DNA of 64,000 nt. It comes from CAZKWG01 sp964615375. GTDB taxonomy: Bacteria; Myxococcota_A; UBA796; CAZKWG01. A program made the position numbers and the translations under genes. The stretch is from positions 108,074 through 172,073 of the forward strand of contig CAZTOW010000016.1 of assembly GCA_964615375.1 (NCBI GenBank), read 5' to 3'. Positions 36,591 to 45,263 of the stretch are shown here, piece after piece (the first letter of the stretch is position 1; every line of letters starts with the position of its first letter). A model generated the notes under the pieces. It was not told the origin of the DNA. It made no database searches and worked only from the letters and a program-made list of their open reading frames with translations.

Positions 36591-38561
36591 TCAGGTCCCG
36601 CTGCAGGTGTAGGTCACCGTCATCTGGTCGGTGCTGGACTCGCCCATGCAGTCCGTCGCCGTCACCATGACCGTCACCGTCGTGGACGTGGTCTCGCCGT
36701 AGGTCGGCGTCACGCCCGAGATGCTCAGCGAGGCGGTCTCGCTGGTCTCGTCGGTGATCGCCACGGTGAGCCCCGTGGTGTAGTCCACGACCTCCCAGCT
36801 GTAGGACATCCAGTCGCCGTCGCCGTCCGAAGACCCGCCCGCGGAGAGCGTGATGCTCGCGCCCGCGCAGGCGTCGCAGTCGTAGTAGGCGCCATAGGAG
36901 ATCGCCTGGCAGGCGTCGGAGTCGGCGTAGCTCTGGTCGGCGCCGGCGCTGGCGACGGGCACGTTGTTGGTCGGGCGCAGCGAGACCGGCACCGTCAGCG
37001 AGTCGCCCACGGAGTCCGTGCCGCCGTCGTTGACCGTCAGCGTGAACGTGTAGTCGCCCACCGCGTCCGGGATGAAGGTAGGGCTCATGTCGTCGGACTC
37101 GGTGATGTCCGCCGTCGTCGTGGCCGAGCTGGCCGGCGCGCTGGTGAGCTCCCAGGAGTAGCTGGCGATCGTGCCGCCAGCGTCCTGGTCATAGGAGCCC
37201 GAGCCGTCCAGGTAGAGCTCATCGCAGGTGTACTGGGTGCTCTTCGACTCGTCGTAGTCGGCGTCGGCGATGGGCATCCACTCCACCTCGCCGTCGCAGT
37301 CGTTGTCGACGGTCGGGTCGATCTCCGGCGCGCCGGGGTAGATCGTGTCGTCCCAGTCGTCGCAGTCACCGTCGGACTCGGCGTAGCCGTCGAAGTCGTG
37401 GTCGAAGGTGACGCAGACCTCGTTGGTGCCGCCCGGCGAGCCCATGTCGGTCGAGGCGGACCAGGGGTCGGTCGCCTCGCACCAGTAGAGGCCGTCGTCG
37501 TTGAGATCGGCGCTGATGTAGTAGGGGTCGAGGGTCAGCGTGGCGCCGTCCGGGTCGGGGAAGGAGCCGCCGCCGTCCCAGCCCACGCCGTCGATGGTCG
37601 TGCCGCCCAGCACCAGCGAGAGATCGTCGGACTCGTTGCCCAGCGTGATGCTGTCGTACTCGTAGCTGACGCCCACGCCGCCGTTCTTGGCCATGTCGTC
37701 TTCGATGCCGAAGACCATGTACTCGCCGGACGCGATGGTCAGCGTGGAGCCGTCGGCGGGCTCGATGGAGTGCTCGCTCGAGCCGGAGACGATCTTGAGG
37801 CCGTTGAGGATCAGGTCGCGGTCGGAGGCGTTGTAGACCTCGAACCACTCGCCGTAGGTGTCGGCCACCGTGCTCGGGTTGTTCATGATCTCGGAGATGA
37901 TGAGGTCGCCGACGCTCCAGAAGCCGTCGTCCACCGCGCCGTCGCAGTTGTTGTCCACCTCGTCGCCCGAGGTCTCCTCGGCGCCGGGGTTGATGGCGGC
38001 GTCGGTGTCGTCGCAGTCGGTCAGCTCGTCGGAGGTGCCGCCGCCGGAGGCCGTGCCGCACTGGGTGTAGCCGTCGCCGTCCGCGTCGTAGCCCTCGTCG
38101 ATGGAGCCGTCGCCGTCGTTGTCCACGCCGTCGCACTCCTCGGTGCCCACGCAGTCGGCCACGCCGTTGCCGTCCACGTCCGCGAAGTCCTCGTCGGCGA
38201 CGCCGTCGCCGTCGTTGTCCACGCCGTCGCACTCCTCGGCGTCCACGCAGTCGGCGGTGTCGTCGCCGTCCGCGTCACCAAAACCCTCGTCCACCGTGCC
38301 GTTGCAGTTGTCGTCAACCCCGTTGCACTCCTCGTCGCGCCCCGGGTAGACCGTGGGATCGTCGTCGTCGCAGTCTCCGTCGCCCGGGGTGATCCCGTCG
38401 TCATCCGCGTCCACGAAGCTCGGCGAGCCCGAGTCCGTGTCCGTGTCCGTGGTGTCGGTGGTGTCCCCGGTCTCGGTCTTGTCGTCCTCGCCCGTGCAAC
38501 CGACGAGCGCGATGAGCATTCCGAAGACGAGGCCAGAGAAGGAGAGCGAGCGAAGGGACAT
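36591..38561 (-). CDS. MopE-like Asp-rich lipoprotein with lamin-tail domain and PKD-like repeats
   Basis: A 656-residue surface lipoprotein. I start at 38561 since MSLRSLSFSGLVFGMLIALVGC is a lipoprotein signal with GGAG upstream; a longer frame to 38708 lacks this. After a Thr-Asp linker (TGDTTDTTDTDTDSG) come four or five MopE/thrombospondin-3-type calcium loops (DGDCDDDDPTVYPG, EECNGVDDNCNGTVDEG, ECDGVDNDGDGVADE and so on, to about residue 210). A lamin-tail domain spans about 220-390 (LIISEIMNNPSTVADTYGEWFEVYNA), another DxDxDG stretch about 400-450, then two PKD/Ig-like modules to the end. By family such proteins bind calcium or copper and sit on the cell surface or outer-membrane vesicles; the ligand is unknown. 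Confidence 0.85.
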   Translation of the reverse strand: MSLRSLSFSGLVFGMLIALVGCTGEDDKTETGDTTDTTDTDTDSGSPSFVDADDDGITPGDGDCDDDDPTVYPGRDEECNGVDDNCNGTVDEGFGDADGDDTADCVDAEECDGVDNDGDGVADEDFADVDGNGVADCVGTEECDGVDNDGDGSIDEGYDADGDGYTQCGTASGGGTSDELTDCDDTDAAINPGAEETSGDEVDNNCDGAVDDGFWSVGDLIISEIMNNPSTVADTYGEWFEVYNASDRDLILNGLKIVSGSSEHSIEPADGSTLTIASGEYMVFGIEDDMAKNGGVGVSYEYDSITLGNESDDLSLVLGGTTIDGVGWDGGGSFPDPDGATLTLDPYYISADLNDDGLYWCEATDPWSASTDMGSPGGTNEVCVTFDHDFDGYAESDGDCDDWDDTIYPGAPEIDPTVDNDCDGEVEWMPIADADYDESKSTQYTCDELYLDGSGSYDQDAGGTIASYSWELTSAPASSATTTADITESDDMSPTFIPDAVGDYTFTLTVNDGGTDSVGDSLTVPVSLRPTNNVPVASAGADQSYADSDACQAISYGAYYDCDACAGASITLSAGGSSDGDGDWMSYSWEVVDYTTGLTVAITDETSETASLSISGVTPTYGETTSTTVTVMVTATDCMGESSTDQMTVTYTCSGT

Positions 38562-38712
38562 GATGGAAGCTCCGAGGGCGCAATTCTGTGGCGAGCGCAT
38601 GTCCGAGAGGGTGGAGGGGGGGATGGCTTTCATCGCAGAGTAGCAGAGGACCGCGTGCACCGGCAACAACGAGATCATCGCGTCTTGTAGGTCGACCTGT
38701 GCAGCCATCGCC

Positions 38713-38740
38713 TTGACAGCCTCCGAGGGCCGGTTAATGG
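38713..38740 (+). promoter_or_regulatory. Sigma-70 promoter of tRNA-Gly
   Basis: A consensus -35 box TTGACA (38713-38718) is followed after 16 bp by TAATGG (38735-38740), or after 15 bp by TTAATG. The predicted start is about 10 bp before the tRNA 5' end, as expected for a stable-RNA gene. Confidence 0.75.
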
Positions 38741-38757
38741 TGTGGCGCTCGACCGAC

Positions 38758-38833
38758 GCGGGAGTAGCTCAGTTGGTAGAGCGCCAGCTTGCCATGCTGG
38801 TTGTCGCGGGTTCGAGTCCCGTCTCCCGCTCCA
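38758..38833 (+). tRNA. tRNA-Gly (anticodon GCC)
   Basis: A complete cloverleaf of 76 nt: acceptor GCGGGAG/CTCCCGC, D-arm GCTCAGTTGGTAGAGC, anticodon stem CCAGC/GCTGG with loop TTGCCAT (anticodon GCC), T-arm GCGGGTTCGAGTCCCGT, discriminator T and encoded CCA. Reads GGC and GGU. Confidence 0.97.
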
Positions 38834-38840
38834 TATCTCC

Positions 38841-38867
38841 GAACGCCGACCCCTGTGGTCGGCGTTC
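38841..38867 (+). terminator. Terminator hairpin of tRNA-Gly
   Basis: A perfect 11-bp stem GAACGCCGACC/GGTCGGCGTTC with a 5-nt loop starts 7 bp after the tRNA; GTCGTTCTGGGGT follows, only moderately T-rich. Position fits the end of the tRNA transcript and also separates it from the convergent glycosyltransferase gene. Confidence 0.75.
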
Positions 38868-38900
38868 GTCGTTCTGGGGTCCGCGCTTCGCGCGCCCCGC

Positions 38901-40100
38901 TCACCCGCCCTGCGCGCGCCCGTCCACGAACTCGCGGCCCTTCCAGCGCGCGCGCACCCCGAAGACCGAGCGCAGCAGGATCCACACCAGGATCACGTTC
39001 GCCAGCGGGTGCGTCCAGAAGGCCCGCCCGTCCCGCCCGTCCCGTCGCTCGACGCGGTAGCGGAACAGGAGCTGCAACGCCACGATCCCGGCGAGCCAGC
39101 CCAGCCAGCCCACCCCCGGCACCCCCCAGCCGAGGCCGAGGCGCGCCAGGAGGCCGAGGCCCAGGGCCAGCGAGGGCACCAGCGTCCCCACGAAGATGAA
39201 CAGCACCGCCCCGAGCCCGATGACCGGCCGACGCCCCATGCCCTCATAGAGGTTCTTGCCGTAGCCCCGCACGATCTCGGCGAGCGAGCGGTACAGCCGC
39301 ACCTGGAAGGCCCAGGGCGCCACCCGCAGCCCCACGCGCCCGCCGCGCCGCTTCACGACCTCCGCCAGCCGCACGTCCTCCAGCACCTGGTCGCGGACCG
39401 CGCCGTGCCCGCCCGCCGCCTCGTAGAAGGCCCGCTCCACCAGGATGGCCTGCCCGTTGGCGAAGCTCTCCGGGCGGCCCGCCTCGTTGATCCGGTCCAG
39501 ATCCACCGCCCCGCGGATGAACCAGCCCACCGCCGGGATGACCGCGCGCTCCCAGAAGCTCTCCAGCGCCCAGCTCCCGAACACGCTGATCAGGGCGAGC
39601 CCCTCCTCCAGGAGCGCCGCGGCCATGGCCCCCGCCGCGTCGGGGTGCAGGACCACGTCGGCGTCCACGAAGAAGAGCAGCGCTCCCCTCGCCTCCCCCG
39701 CCGCCCGCGCGCAGGCCCAGGGCTTCCCCGCCCAGCCCGGCGGAGGCTCGGTCCCCTCCACCACCCGCAGCCGCGGATCCCCGCCGCCCGCCGCCCGCGC
39801 CAGCGCGCCCGTGCCGTCGCTGGAGCGGTCGTCCACCACCACCACCTCCAGGCGATCGGGATCCGGCCAGCGGGAGGCCAGCGCGGCGCGCACGCAGCGC
39901 TCGATGTTCGCAGCCTCGTCGCGCGCGGGGATGCAGATGCTCAGGGTGGGAGCGTCCTTCGCGGGCGCTCGCGGGCGGAGGGCCCAGCGCTCCCCCCAGC
40001 GGGGCACGCCCGCGGCGAGCCCGCCCCACATCAGCGTCAGCAGGCCGAGGTATCCCCCGGCGAAGACGTAGGACCACACGGGATCGTCCCAGCTCGTCAC
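38901..40100 (-). CDS. Family 2 glycosyltransferase, membrane-bound (HpnB/CrtQ-like)
   Basis: A 399-residue enzyme starting at the GTG at 40100, which overlaps the upstream stop (GTGA). One N-terminal membrane helix (SYVFAGGYLGLLTLMWGGLA) is followed by the GT-A domain: SICIPARDEAANIERCV, VVVVDDRSSDGTG, PPGWAGKPWACARAA, the DxD-like FVDADVVLHPDAAGA, and EDVRLAEVVKRRGG. Two or three C-terminal membrane helices follow. The WAGKPWA block resembles hopanoid/carotenoid-associated glycosyltransferases, but the acceptor is not certain. It is the last of three overlapping genes likely making a glycolipid or surface glycan. A longer frame continues upstream antisense-like inside the next gene. Confidence 0.85.
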   Translation of the reverse strand: MTSWDDPVWSYVFAGGYLGLLTLMWGGLAAGVPRWGERWALRPRAPAKDAPTLSICIPARDEAANIERCVRAALASRWPDPDRLEVVVVDDRSSDGTGALARAAGGGDPRLRVVEGTEPPPGWAGKPWACARAAGEARGALLFFVDADVVLHPDAAGAMAAALLEEGLALISVFGSWALESFWERAVIPAVGWFIRGAVDLDRINEAGRPESFANGQAILVERAFYEAAGGHGAVRDQVLEDVRLAEVVKRRGGRVGLRVAPWAFQVRLYRSLAEIVRGYGKNLYEGMGRRPVIGLGAVLFIFVGTLVPSLALGLGLLARLGLGWGVPGVGWLGWLAGIVALQLLFRYRVERRDGRDGRAFWTHPLANVILVWILLRSVFGVRARWKGREFVDGRAQGG

Positions 40101-41281
40101 CGCGGCACCAGCTCCCCGCCCCGCACCTCGCAGAGCCCTGAAAGATCCGCGCGCACCCGGCGGAGCAGCGCGTCGCCCCCCGCCGCCACCGCCAGCCCCG
40201 GGGGGATCCACCGGCCCGGCGCCACCTGCACGCCCGCGCCCAGCGTGCTCCCCTCCCCCACGCACACGCCCAGCAGACCGAAGGGCGCCTCCACCCGGCT
40301 CTCCCCCACGTTCACGCGCACCGGGCCGCCCCAGGCCATGTCCATCAGCACCGCGGTGTGCTTGACCACCGATCGCCGGTCCAGCACCCCGAGCTGCATG
40401 ATCCCGCCGAAGGCCGCCCCCTCGGCCAGCACGCTGTACTTCACCATGGCCTGCCGCTGCACCAGCACGTTCGGCCCCAGCGAGCAGCCCTCCACCAGCG
40501 CCTGGTCCTCCACCACCACCCCGTCGCCCAGGACCGAGGCCCGCACCACCGCCCCCGCCCCGATCCGCACGCCCTCGCCCAGGTGCGCCGCCTCCACCAC
40601 CGCCGAGGGGTGGATCCGGCACCCGCGCCCCCGCCGCACCACGCGGGAGAGCAGCCGCTCGGGCTGGAGGGAGCGCGCCCGCAGCGCCGCCAGCGCGAGC
40701 CGCAGCAGCGCCAGCGCGGGGTTCCTCCCCAGGATCTCCTGCCAGAGGAAGGGCCCGAGCCCCAGCAGGTTCGCCCAGAGCGCCTGGCACCAGTGGCCCA
40801 TGGGCAGCACCAGCCGGTCGGTCACCGGGAGCCCGACGGCGCGGCCCTCCTGCAGGATGGGCGCGGGCATCAGGCGCTCCTTGGAGGGGAAGATCACGGC
40901 CTCCGCCGCCTGGATCCGCGCGGGGCTCGCGGCTCCTCCCGGCGCCAGCCACACCAGCGCGGGCCCCTCCTCCTGCCCCAGGCCCAGCTGCGCCCTCAAG
41001 GCCCCCGCCTCCCCGTCCACGCCCCAGCTCAGGTCCTGACCGCGCTCCCGCCCCGCCGCGATCAGGGCCCGGATCGCCTCTGGGCGGGCCAGCACGTCCT
41101 CGCGCACCAGCGCGCGCCCCGCGGACGGGTCGTCCCCCTCGGCCAGCGCCGCCCCCGCCCGCGCCAGCGCCTGCTCCTGGTGCCAGCCCAGCGTGCGCCC
41201 CAGGCAGGGCAGCCCCCCGGGCGGGCCCGCCAGGCCCTCGGGCGCGCGGAGCGCCGGGAAGCGGCCCCCGCGGATCACCAC
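40097..41281 (-). CDS. Left-handed beta-helix (hexapeptide-repeat) protein, nucleotidyltransferase-like
   Basis: A 394-residue protein. The N-terminal two-fifths is a variable region with FPALRAPEGLAGPPGGLPCLGRTLGW; the C-terminal half from about residue 215 carries hexapeptide repeats forming a left-handed beta helix (CRIHPSAVVEAAHLGEGVRIGAGAVV, VVEDQALVEGCSLGPNVLV, LGVCVGEGSTLGAGVQVAPG), as in GlmU-type acyl/nucleotidyltransferases. No clear nucleotidyltransferase signature remains, so the helix may bind sugars or acyl donors. It overlaps both neighbours by a few bases (ATG inside the preceding gene and GTGA with the glycosyltransferase), so the trio is one operon. Confidence 0.75.
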   Translation of the reverse strand: MVIRGGRFPALRAPEGLAGPPGGLPCLGRTLGWHQEQALARAGAALAEGDDPSAGRALVREDVLARPEAIRALIAAGRERGQDLSWGVDGEAGALRAQLGLGQEEGPALVWLAPGGAASPARIQAAEAVIFPSKERLMPAPILQEGRAVGLPVTDRLVLPMGHWCQALWANLLGLGPFLWQEILGRNPALALLRLALAALRARSLQPERLLSRVVRRGRGCRIHPSAVVEAAHLGEGVRIGAGAVVRASVLGDGVVVEDQALVEGCSLGPNVLVQRQAMVKYSVLAEGAAFGGIMQLGVLDRRSVVKHTAVLMDMAWGGPVRVNVGESRVEAPFGLLGVCVGEGSTLGAGVQVAPGRWIPPGLAVAAGGDALLRRVRADLSGLCEVRGGELVPR

Positions 41282-42969
41282 AGCGCGTAGATCCTCACCA
41301 TCACGCGCTCCCCCGAGCCGTCCGCGGCGGGCGCCTCTCCCTCGAAGAGGGGATCCATCGCCTCGGCCAGCGCGCGAACCGCCTTGTCGTGCATGTCCGG
41401 TCGGGCCCGGCTGTCTTCATGCACCACCAGATAGCGCACCCCCTGCTTGCGCGCCTGCGCCCCCACCCGCGCCCGCAGGCTGGCCGGGTCGCCGCCGGCC
41501 GCGTCCAGGAGCGCCTGCCAGATCTTCCGGGAGGCGGCGTTGTTCGGGAAATTCAGCGTGCCGGCCAGCGGGTGCCCGTGGACCGTCTGCTCGTACAGGT
41601 AGGAGCGCCCGCCCACCACCGGGAAGTTCATCACCGCCCCCGGCTCGGCCCCGGCCAGCGCCTCCACCGCCGAGGACACCTCGACGCTGGCGGTCGCGGG
41701 CAGCTCCGCCACGGGGCTCAGGAGGCGGATCTCCAGCACGACCAGCGCGCAGAAGGCGGCGATCACCCTGCTCGATCGCCCTGCCAGCGCCAGCGCGCCC
41801 AGCGCCGAGGCCGCCAGCGCCGCCGCCTGCCCGAGCCGCCAGACCAGGCTGAGCGAGCGAAATCCCGGGAGCCGCTCGAGCAGCAGATAGGGCAAGGGCA
41901 TGGCCCGATCATCAAGGAAGATCACCGCCATCCCGCCGCTCGCCAGCACCGGCCCCAGCGAGAGCAGCAGGCCCGCCCCCCCCGCCAGCAGCAGCGCCCC
42001 GGTCCCCGTCCGGCGCCGCCGCAGGCCCCAGGCGCAGAGCCCGACCAGCGTGAGCCCCAGGTAGGGGCTGTGGACGAAGTCCTCGCCGTAGCGCGAGATC
42101 TTGCGGAAGTCCGGGGACCGGTAGTCCCCGGGCCGCACATAGGCCACCGGATCCGCCGGCCCCGTCGTCCTCCGCACCAGCGCCGTCTCACGATCGTCCT
42201 TGATCCCCACGAGGTTGTCCGGCGAGGTGGACGCCCGCTGGAAGCCCACCGCCAGCGGGGCCGCCAGCGCCAGGCCCAGCAGCACCGCCCCCGCCCGCGC
42301 CCGCAGACCGGAGCCTGACCCTGGTGGCGGCAGCAGGACCAGCGCCCCCGCGAAGAGGAAGGCCACCACGCCCCCGTACCAGGAGCCCAGCGCCGCCAGC
42401 GCCAGCGCGCCCCCCGCCAGCAGCGCCCGCCGCCACCCGCCGCTCACCGCCAGGCGCCAGCACATCAGCGCCGCCAGCGCCGCCCAGCCGCCCGCGTAGG
42501 ACTCGGAATTGCCATTGTGAACGCCGCAGAGCAGCACAGGCGCCGTCGCGTAGGCCACGCCCCCCAGCCAGGCGGCCCGATGACTCCCCTCCCCGGGCGC
42601 CAGCCTCTCGATGACCGCCTCCGCCAGCCGGTGCGCCGCGACGCCCGAGAAGCTGAGCTGCCCGAGCACCAGCAGCGTCGCCGCCACCGGGAGCCCCAAC
42701 GTCAGCACCAGCGGGCTCGCCAGCAACGCCCCCAGCGGGTCCGCCACCGCCAGCGTGCCCCCGTGCGGGTGGTCCAGCAGCGTGGTCGCGTAGGGGAGCT
42801 CACCCCGCGAGAGCGCGCGGGCCACGAACCAGATCGACCACAGCCCGTCCCACAGATCCGTGCTGGCCGAGCCCGGGACCGCCGAGCCCAGGCGCGGCGC
42901 GGCGGGCCAGGTCGTGGCGACCGCCAGCCCCAGGTAGGCGGGGATCAGGAGCGTGAGCCGGGCGCGCAA
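41275..42969 (-). CDS. Polytopic membrane protein, GT-C glycosyltransferase-like
   Basis: A 564-residue protein with about eleven membrane helices in the first 420 residues (RLTLLIPAYLGLAVATTWPA, a first-loop Asp pair in STDLWDGLWSIWF and HPHGG, as in GT-C enzymes) and a periplasmic C-terminal domain (MNFPVVGGRSYLYEQTVHG, VRYLVVHEDSRARP). Such proteins usually transfer sugars from lipid carriers. It heads the three-gene operon with the beta-helix protein and the GT2 enzyme. Specific substrate unknown. The Ala/Leu-rich composition is extreme but typical of high-GC membrane proteins. Confidence 0.75.
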   Translation of the reverse strand: MRARLTLLIPAYLGLAVATTWPAAPRLGSAVPGSASTDLWDGLWSIWFVARALSRGELPYATTLLDHPHGGTLAVADPLGALLASPLVLTLGLPVAATLLVLGQLSFSGVAAHRLAEAVIERLAPGEGSHRAAWLGGVAYATAPVLLCGVHNGNSESYAGGWAALAALMCWRLAVSGGWRRALLAGGALALAALGSWYGGVVAFLFAGALVLLPPPGSGSGLRARAGAVLLGLALAAPLAVGFQRASTSPDNLVGIKDDRETALVRRTTGPADPVAYVRPGDYRSPDFRKISRYGEDFVHSPYLGLTLVGLCAWGLRRRRTGTGALLLAGGAGLLLSLGPVLASGGMAVIFLDDRAMPLPYLLLERLPGFRSLSLVWRLGQAAALAASALGALALAGRSSRVIAAFCALVVLEIRLLSPVAELPATASVEVSSAVEALAGAEPGAVMNFPVVGGRSYLYEQTVHGHPLAGTLNFPNNAASRKIWQALLDAAGGDPASLRARVGAQARKQGVRYLVVHEDSRARPDMHDKAVRALAEAMDPLFEGEAPAADGSGERVMVRIYALW

Positions 42970-43052
42970 GCGACCTCCACCGAGGGCCTAACCCGCGCGG
43001 TGGCGACCCCGGGCCTCGCGCGATACGTGTACGTCCCTCGCTGGAGGTCACC

Positions 43053-43505
43053 ATGCTGCGCGCGCTCCCTCTGCTCCTCGCCCTCATCGCCTGCGGGGAG
43101 AAGGCCCCGCCCTCCAACGCCGGCACCGCTGCTCCCGAGAGCGGCTCTGCCAAGGTGGCCGGCGCCCCCGGCGACGCCAGCAGCCAGAGCTTCGCCGGCA
43201 CGCTGGTCGGGCTCGACATCAAGGACTTCTCCTCGGGCGCCTCCGGGGCCACCTTCAAGTACACCTCGCTCAAGTTCGGCGCAGACGGCACCTTCGCCGC
43301 CGTCGGCTACGTCGAGATCGCCGACGAGCGGATGGATTGCCAGGAGTCCGGCCCCTGGACGATGGACCCGGCGGAGAGCGCCACGGTCGCGTCCCTGAGC
43401 TGGAAGATCGAGAAGACCAACTGCGCCGGGCGCGACGCGGGCACCGAGTACCGCGCGAAGGTAGACCTCTCCGACACCAGCAACCCGCAGTTCTCGATGC
43501 GCTAG
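43053..43505 (+). CDS. Small lipoprotein of unknown function
   Basis: A 150-residue lipoprotein (MLRALPLLLALIACGEK, lipobox LIAC) with a Ser/Ala/Gly linker and a small beta-rich domain from about residue 48 (AGTLVGLDIKDFSSGASGATFKY) with one cysteine pair (MDCQESGP and TNCAGRD). A GGAGG lies upstream of the ATG. I recognise no family. It is divergent from the glycan operon and converges with the following FAD dehydrogenase gene. Confidence 0.65.
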   Translation: MLRALPLLLALIACGEKAPPSNAGTAAPESGSAKVAGAPGDASSQSFAGTLVGLDIKDFSSGASGATFKYTSLKFGADGTFAAVGYVEIADERMDCQESGPWTMDPAESATVASLSWKIEKTNCAGRDAGTEYRAKVDLSDTSNPQFSMR

Positions 43506-43521
43506 GCTCGGGCGGCGCGGG

Positions 43522-45144
43522 TCAGGACGCGCGCGGGCAGAATCGCTCGATAGCCACGTTCGCCGCGCGGTATCCGTCCAGCGCGGCGCTCACGATCCCG
43601 CCCGCGTAGCCGGCCCCCTCGCCTACCGGCATCAGGTCGCGCACCGTGGGCGAGCTCATGTCCTCCCCGCGGTGGAAGCGCAGCGGCGCCGTCGTGCGCG
43701 TCTCGGGCGCGATGAGCACGCCTTCCGGCCCGGCGAAGCCGTGGATGCGCTCGTCGAAGTGCCGGATCGCCGCGATCATCCCGTCGATGAGCGGGGCGGG
43801 CAGCACCTCGCGCAGGTCCGCCGGCGTCACCCCCTGCGTGTAGCTGGTGCGCCCGATCTCCCGGCTCTCCCGGCCCGCCAGCAGATCCTCGACGCGCTGG
43901 GCCGGGGCGCGCAGGTCGCAGCCGCCCAGGGTGAAGGCGCGGCGCTCGATGGCGTCCTGGAAGCGCATCCCGGCCAGCGCGTCCTCCCCCGGGTAGTCCG
44001 AGGGCAGGACCTCCACGATCACGGCGCTGTTGGCGAACCAGGCGCGCCGCCCCGAGTAGCTCATCCCGTTGACCACCACCCGGCCCGGGTGGTTGCTGGC
44101 CGCCACCACCGTCCCCCCCGGGCACATGCAGAAGGTGTGGGCCGCGCGCGCCGTGGCCGGGCGGCTGGTGAGCCGGTAGCTGGCCGGGGGGAGCTCGCCG
44201 CGCGGCCCTCCGTAGAGCCCCTCATCGATGATGCGCTGAGGGTGCTCGATGCGCGCGCCGACGTGGATGGGGCGCTGCTCGGCCGAGGCCCCCGCCTCCA
44301 GCATCCAGGCCCACACGTCCCGCGCCGAGTGCCCCGCGGCCACGATCACCGGCCCGCCCTTGAGCACCTCGCCGCCCGCCAGCCGCACGCCCACGCAGCG
44401 CCGCGCCGCGCCCTCCTCGACGACGAGCCCGTCCACGCGGGCGTGGAAGCGCACCTCCACGCCCAGCTCCCCCAGGCGGGCGCGAAGGCGAGGCAGCAGC
44501 TCGCGGATCCGATCCGTGCCCAGGTGGGCCCAGCCTTCCTCCAGGATCTCCGGATCCGCGCCCATGTCCACCAGGCGCCGGAAGATCCAGCCCAGCTCGC
44601 CGTCGCGCCGCCGGGTGTAGATCTTCCCGTCGGAGAACGCGCCCGCGCCGCCCTCGCCGAAGACCACGTTCGTCTCCGGGTCCAGCTCGCGGTGGCGCCA
44701 GAAGCGCCGCACCGCCTCCGCCCGCTCGTCCACCGGCCCGCCGCGCTCCAGCAGCACCGCCGGCGCCCCGGCCTCCCCCAGGCGCAAGGCGGCGAAGAGC
44801 CCCGCGGGTCCCGCGCCAATGACGATGGGGCGCACCCCCGCGGGCCAGCTCGGCCTCGGCGTCGGCGCGAGCCCGGCCGCGTCGAAGCGGGCCTCATCCC
44901 GGCTGTTGAAGGCGCGTACCCCGTGCGGTGGGCGAGCGAGGAGCTCCTGCTCCTGCGCCTCGGAGGCCAGCACGACCCGGTAATTCGCCAGCCACAGCGG
45001 CGGGCGCCTCCGCCCGTCCACCGAGCGCTTGAGCAGCGTGATCTCGCCCAGGTCTCCAGGGTCGAGCCCGAGCCGCCCGGCGAGCGCGGGGCGAGGATCG
45101 CCCTCCTCTCCGGGCCAGGGGATGTTCGTGACCAGCAGCGCCAT
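43522..45144 (-). CDS. FAD-dependent dehydrogenase of the COG2509 type
   Basis: A 540-residue flavoprotein. An N-terminal about 85-residue alpha/beta domain (LLVTNIPWPGEEGDPRPALAG, LKRSVDGRRRPPLWLANYRVVL) precedes the FAD-binding fold: VIGAGPAGLFAALRLGEAG at about 112-130, then DERAEAVRRFW... FGEGGAGAFSDGKIYTR, and a C-terminal GEGAGYAGGIVSAALDGYRAA. This architecture is the uncharacterised dehydrogenase family often annotated as NAD(P)/FAD-dependent oxidoreductase. No substrate is known. The CMCPGG segment near residue 345 is typical of the family. Confidence 0.9.
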   Translation of the reverse strand: MALLVTNIPWPGEEGDPRPALAGRLGLDPGDLGEITLLKRSVDGRRRPPLWLANYRVVLASEAQEQELLARPPHGVRAFNSRDEARFDAAGLAPTPRPSWPAGVRPIVIGAGPAGLFAALRLGEAGAPAVLLERGGPVDERAEAVRRFWRHRELDPETNVVFGEGGAGAFSDGKIYTRRRDGELGWIFRRLVDMGADPEILEEGWAHLGTDRIRELLPRLRARLGELGVEVRFHARVDGLVVEEGAARRCVGVRLAGGEVLKGGPVIVAAGHSARDVWAWMLEAGASAEQRPIHVGARIEHPQRIIDEGLYGGPRGELPPASYRLTSRPATARAAHTFCMCPGGTVVAASNHPGRVVVNGMSYSGRRAWFANSAVIVEVLPSDYPGEDALAGMRFQDAIERRAFTLGGCDLRAPAQRVEDLLAGRESREIGRTSYTQGVTPADLREVLPAPLIDGMIAAIRHFDERIHGFAGPEGVLIAPETRTTAPLRFHRGEDMSSPTVRDLMPVGEGAGYAGGIVSAALDGYRAANVAIERFCPRAS

Positions 45145-45263
45145 CCCCGGCCTTTAACGGCTCCGGCCCCGTCTCGCAGCGCCGCCCCGCGCCGGGTGGC
45201 CCGACCCCGGAGAGGGCGTTAGCCTCCTGTCCTTCTCAACTGCCGCGCGCCAGGAGGTTTCCC

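Noticed and set aside
38021..38404. Repeated GTCGTTGTCC-like units, considered as a CRISPR or satellite array
   Set aside because: They encode the DxDxDG loops of the MopE-like lipoprotein in frame, with irregular spacing and no conserved repeat/spacer pattern.
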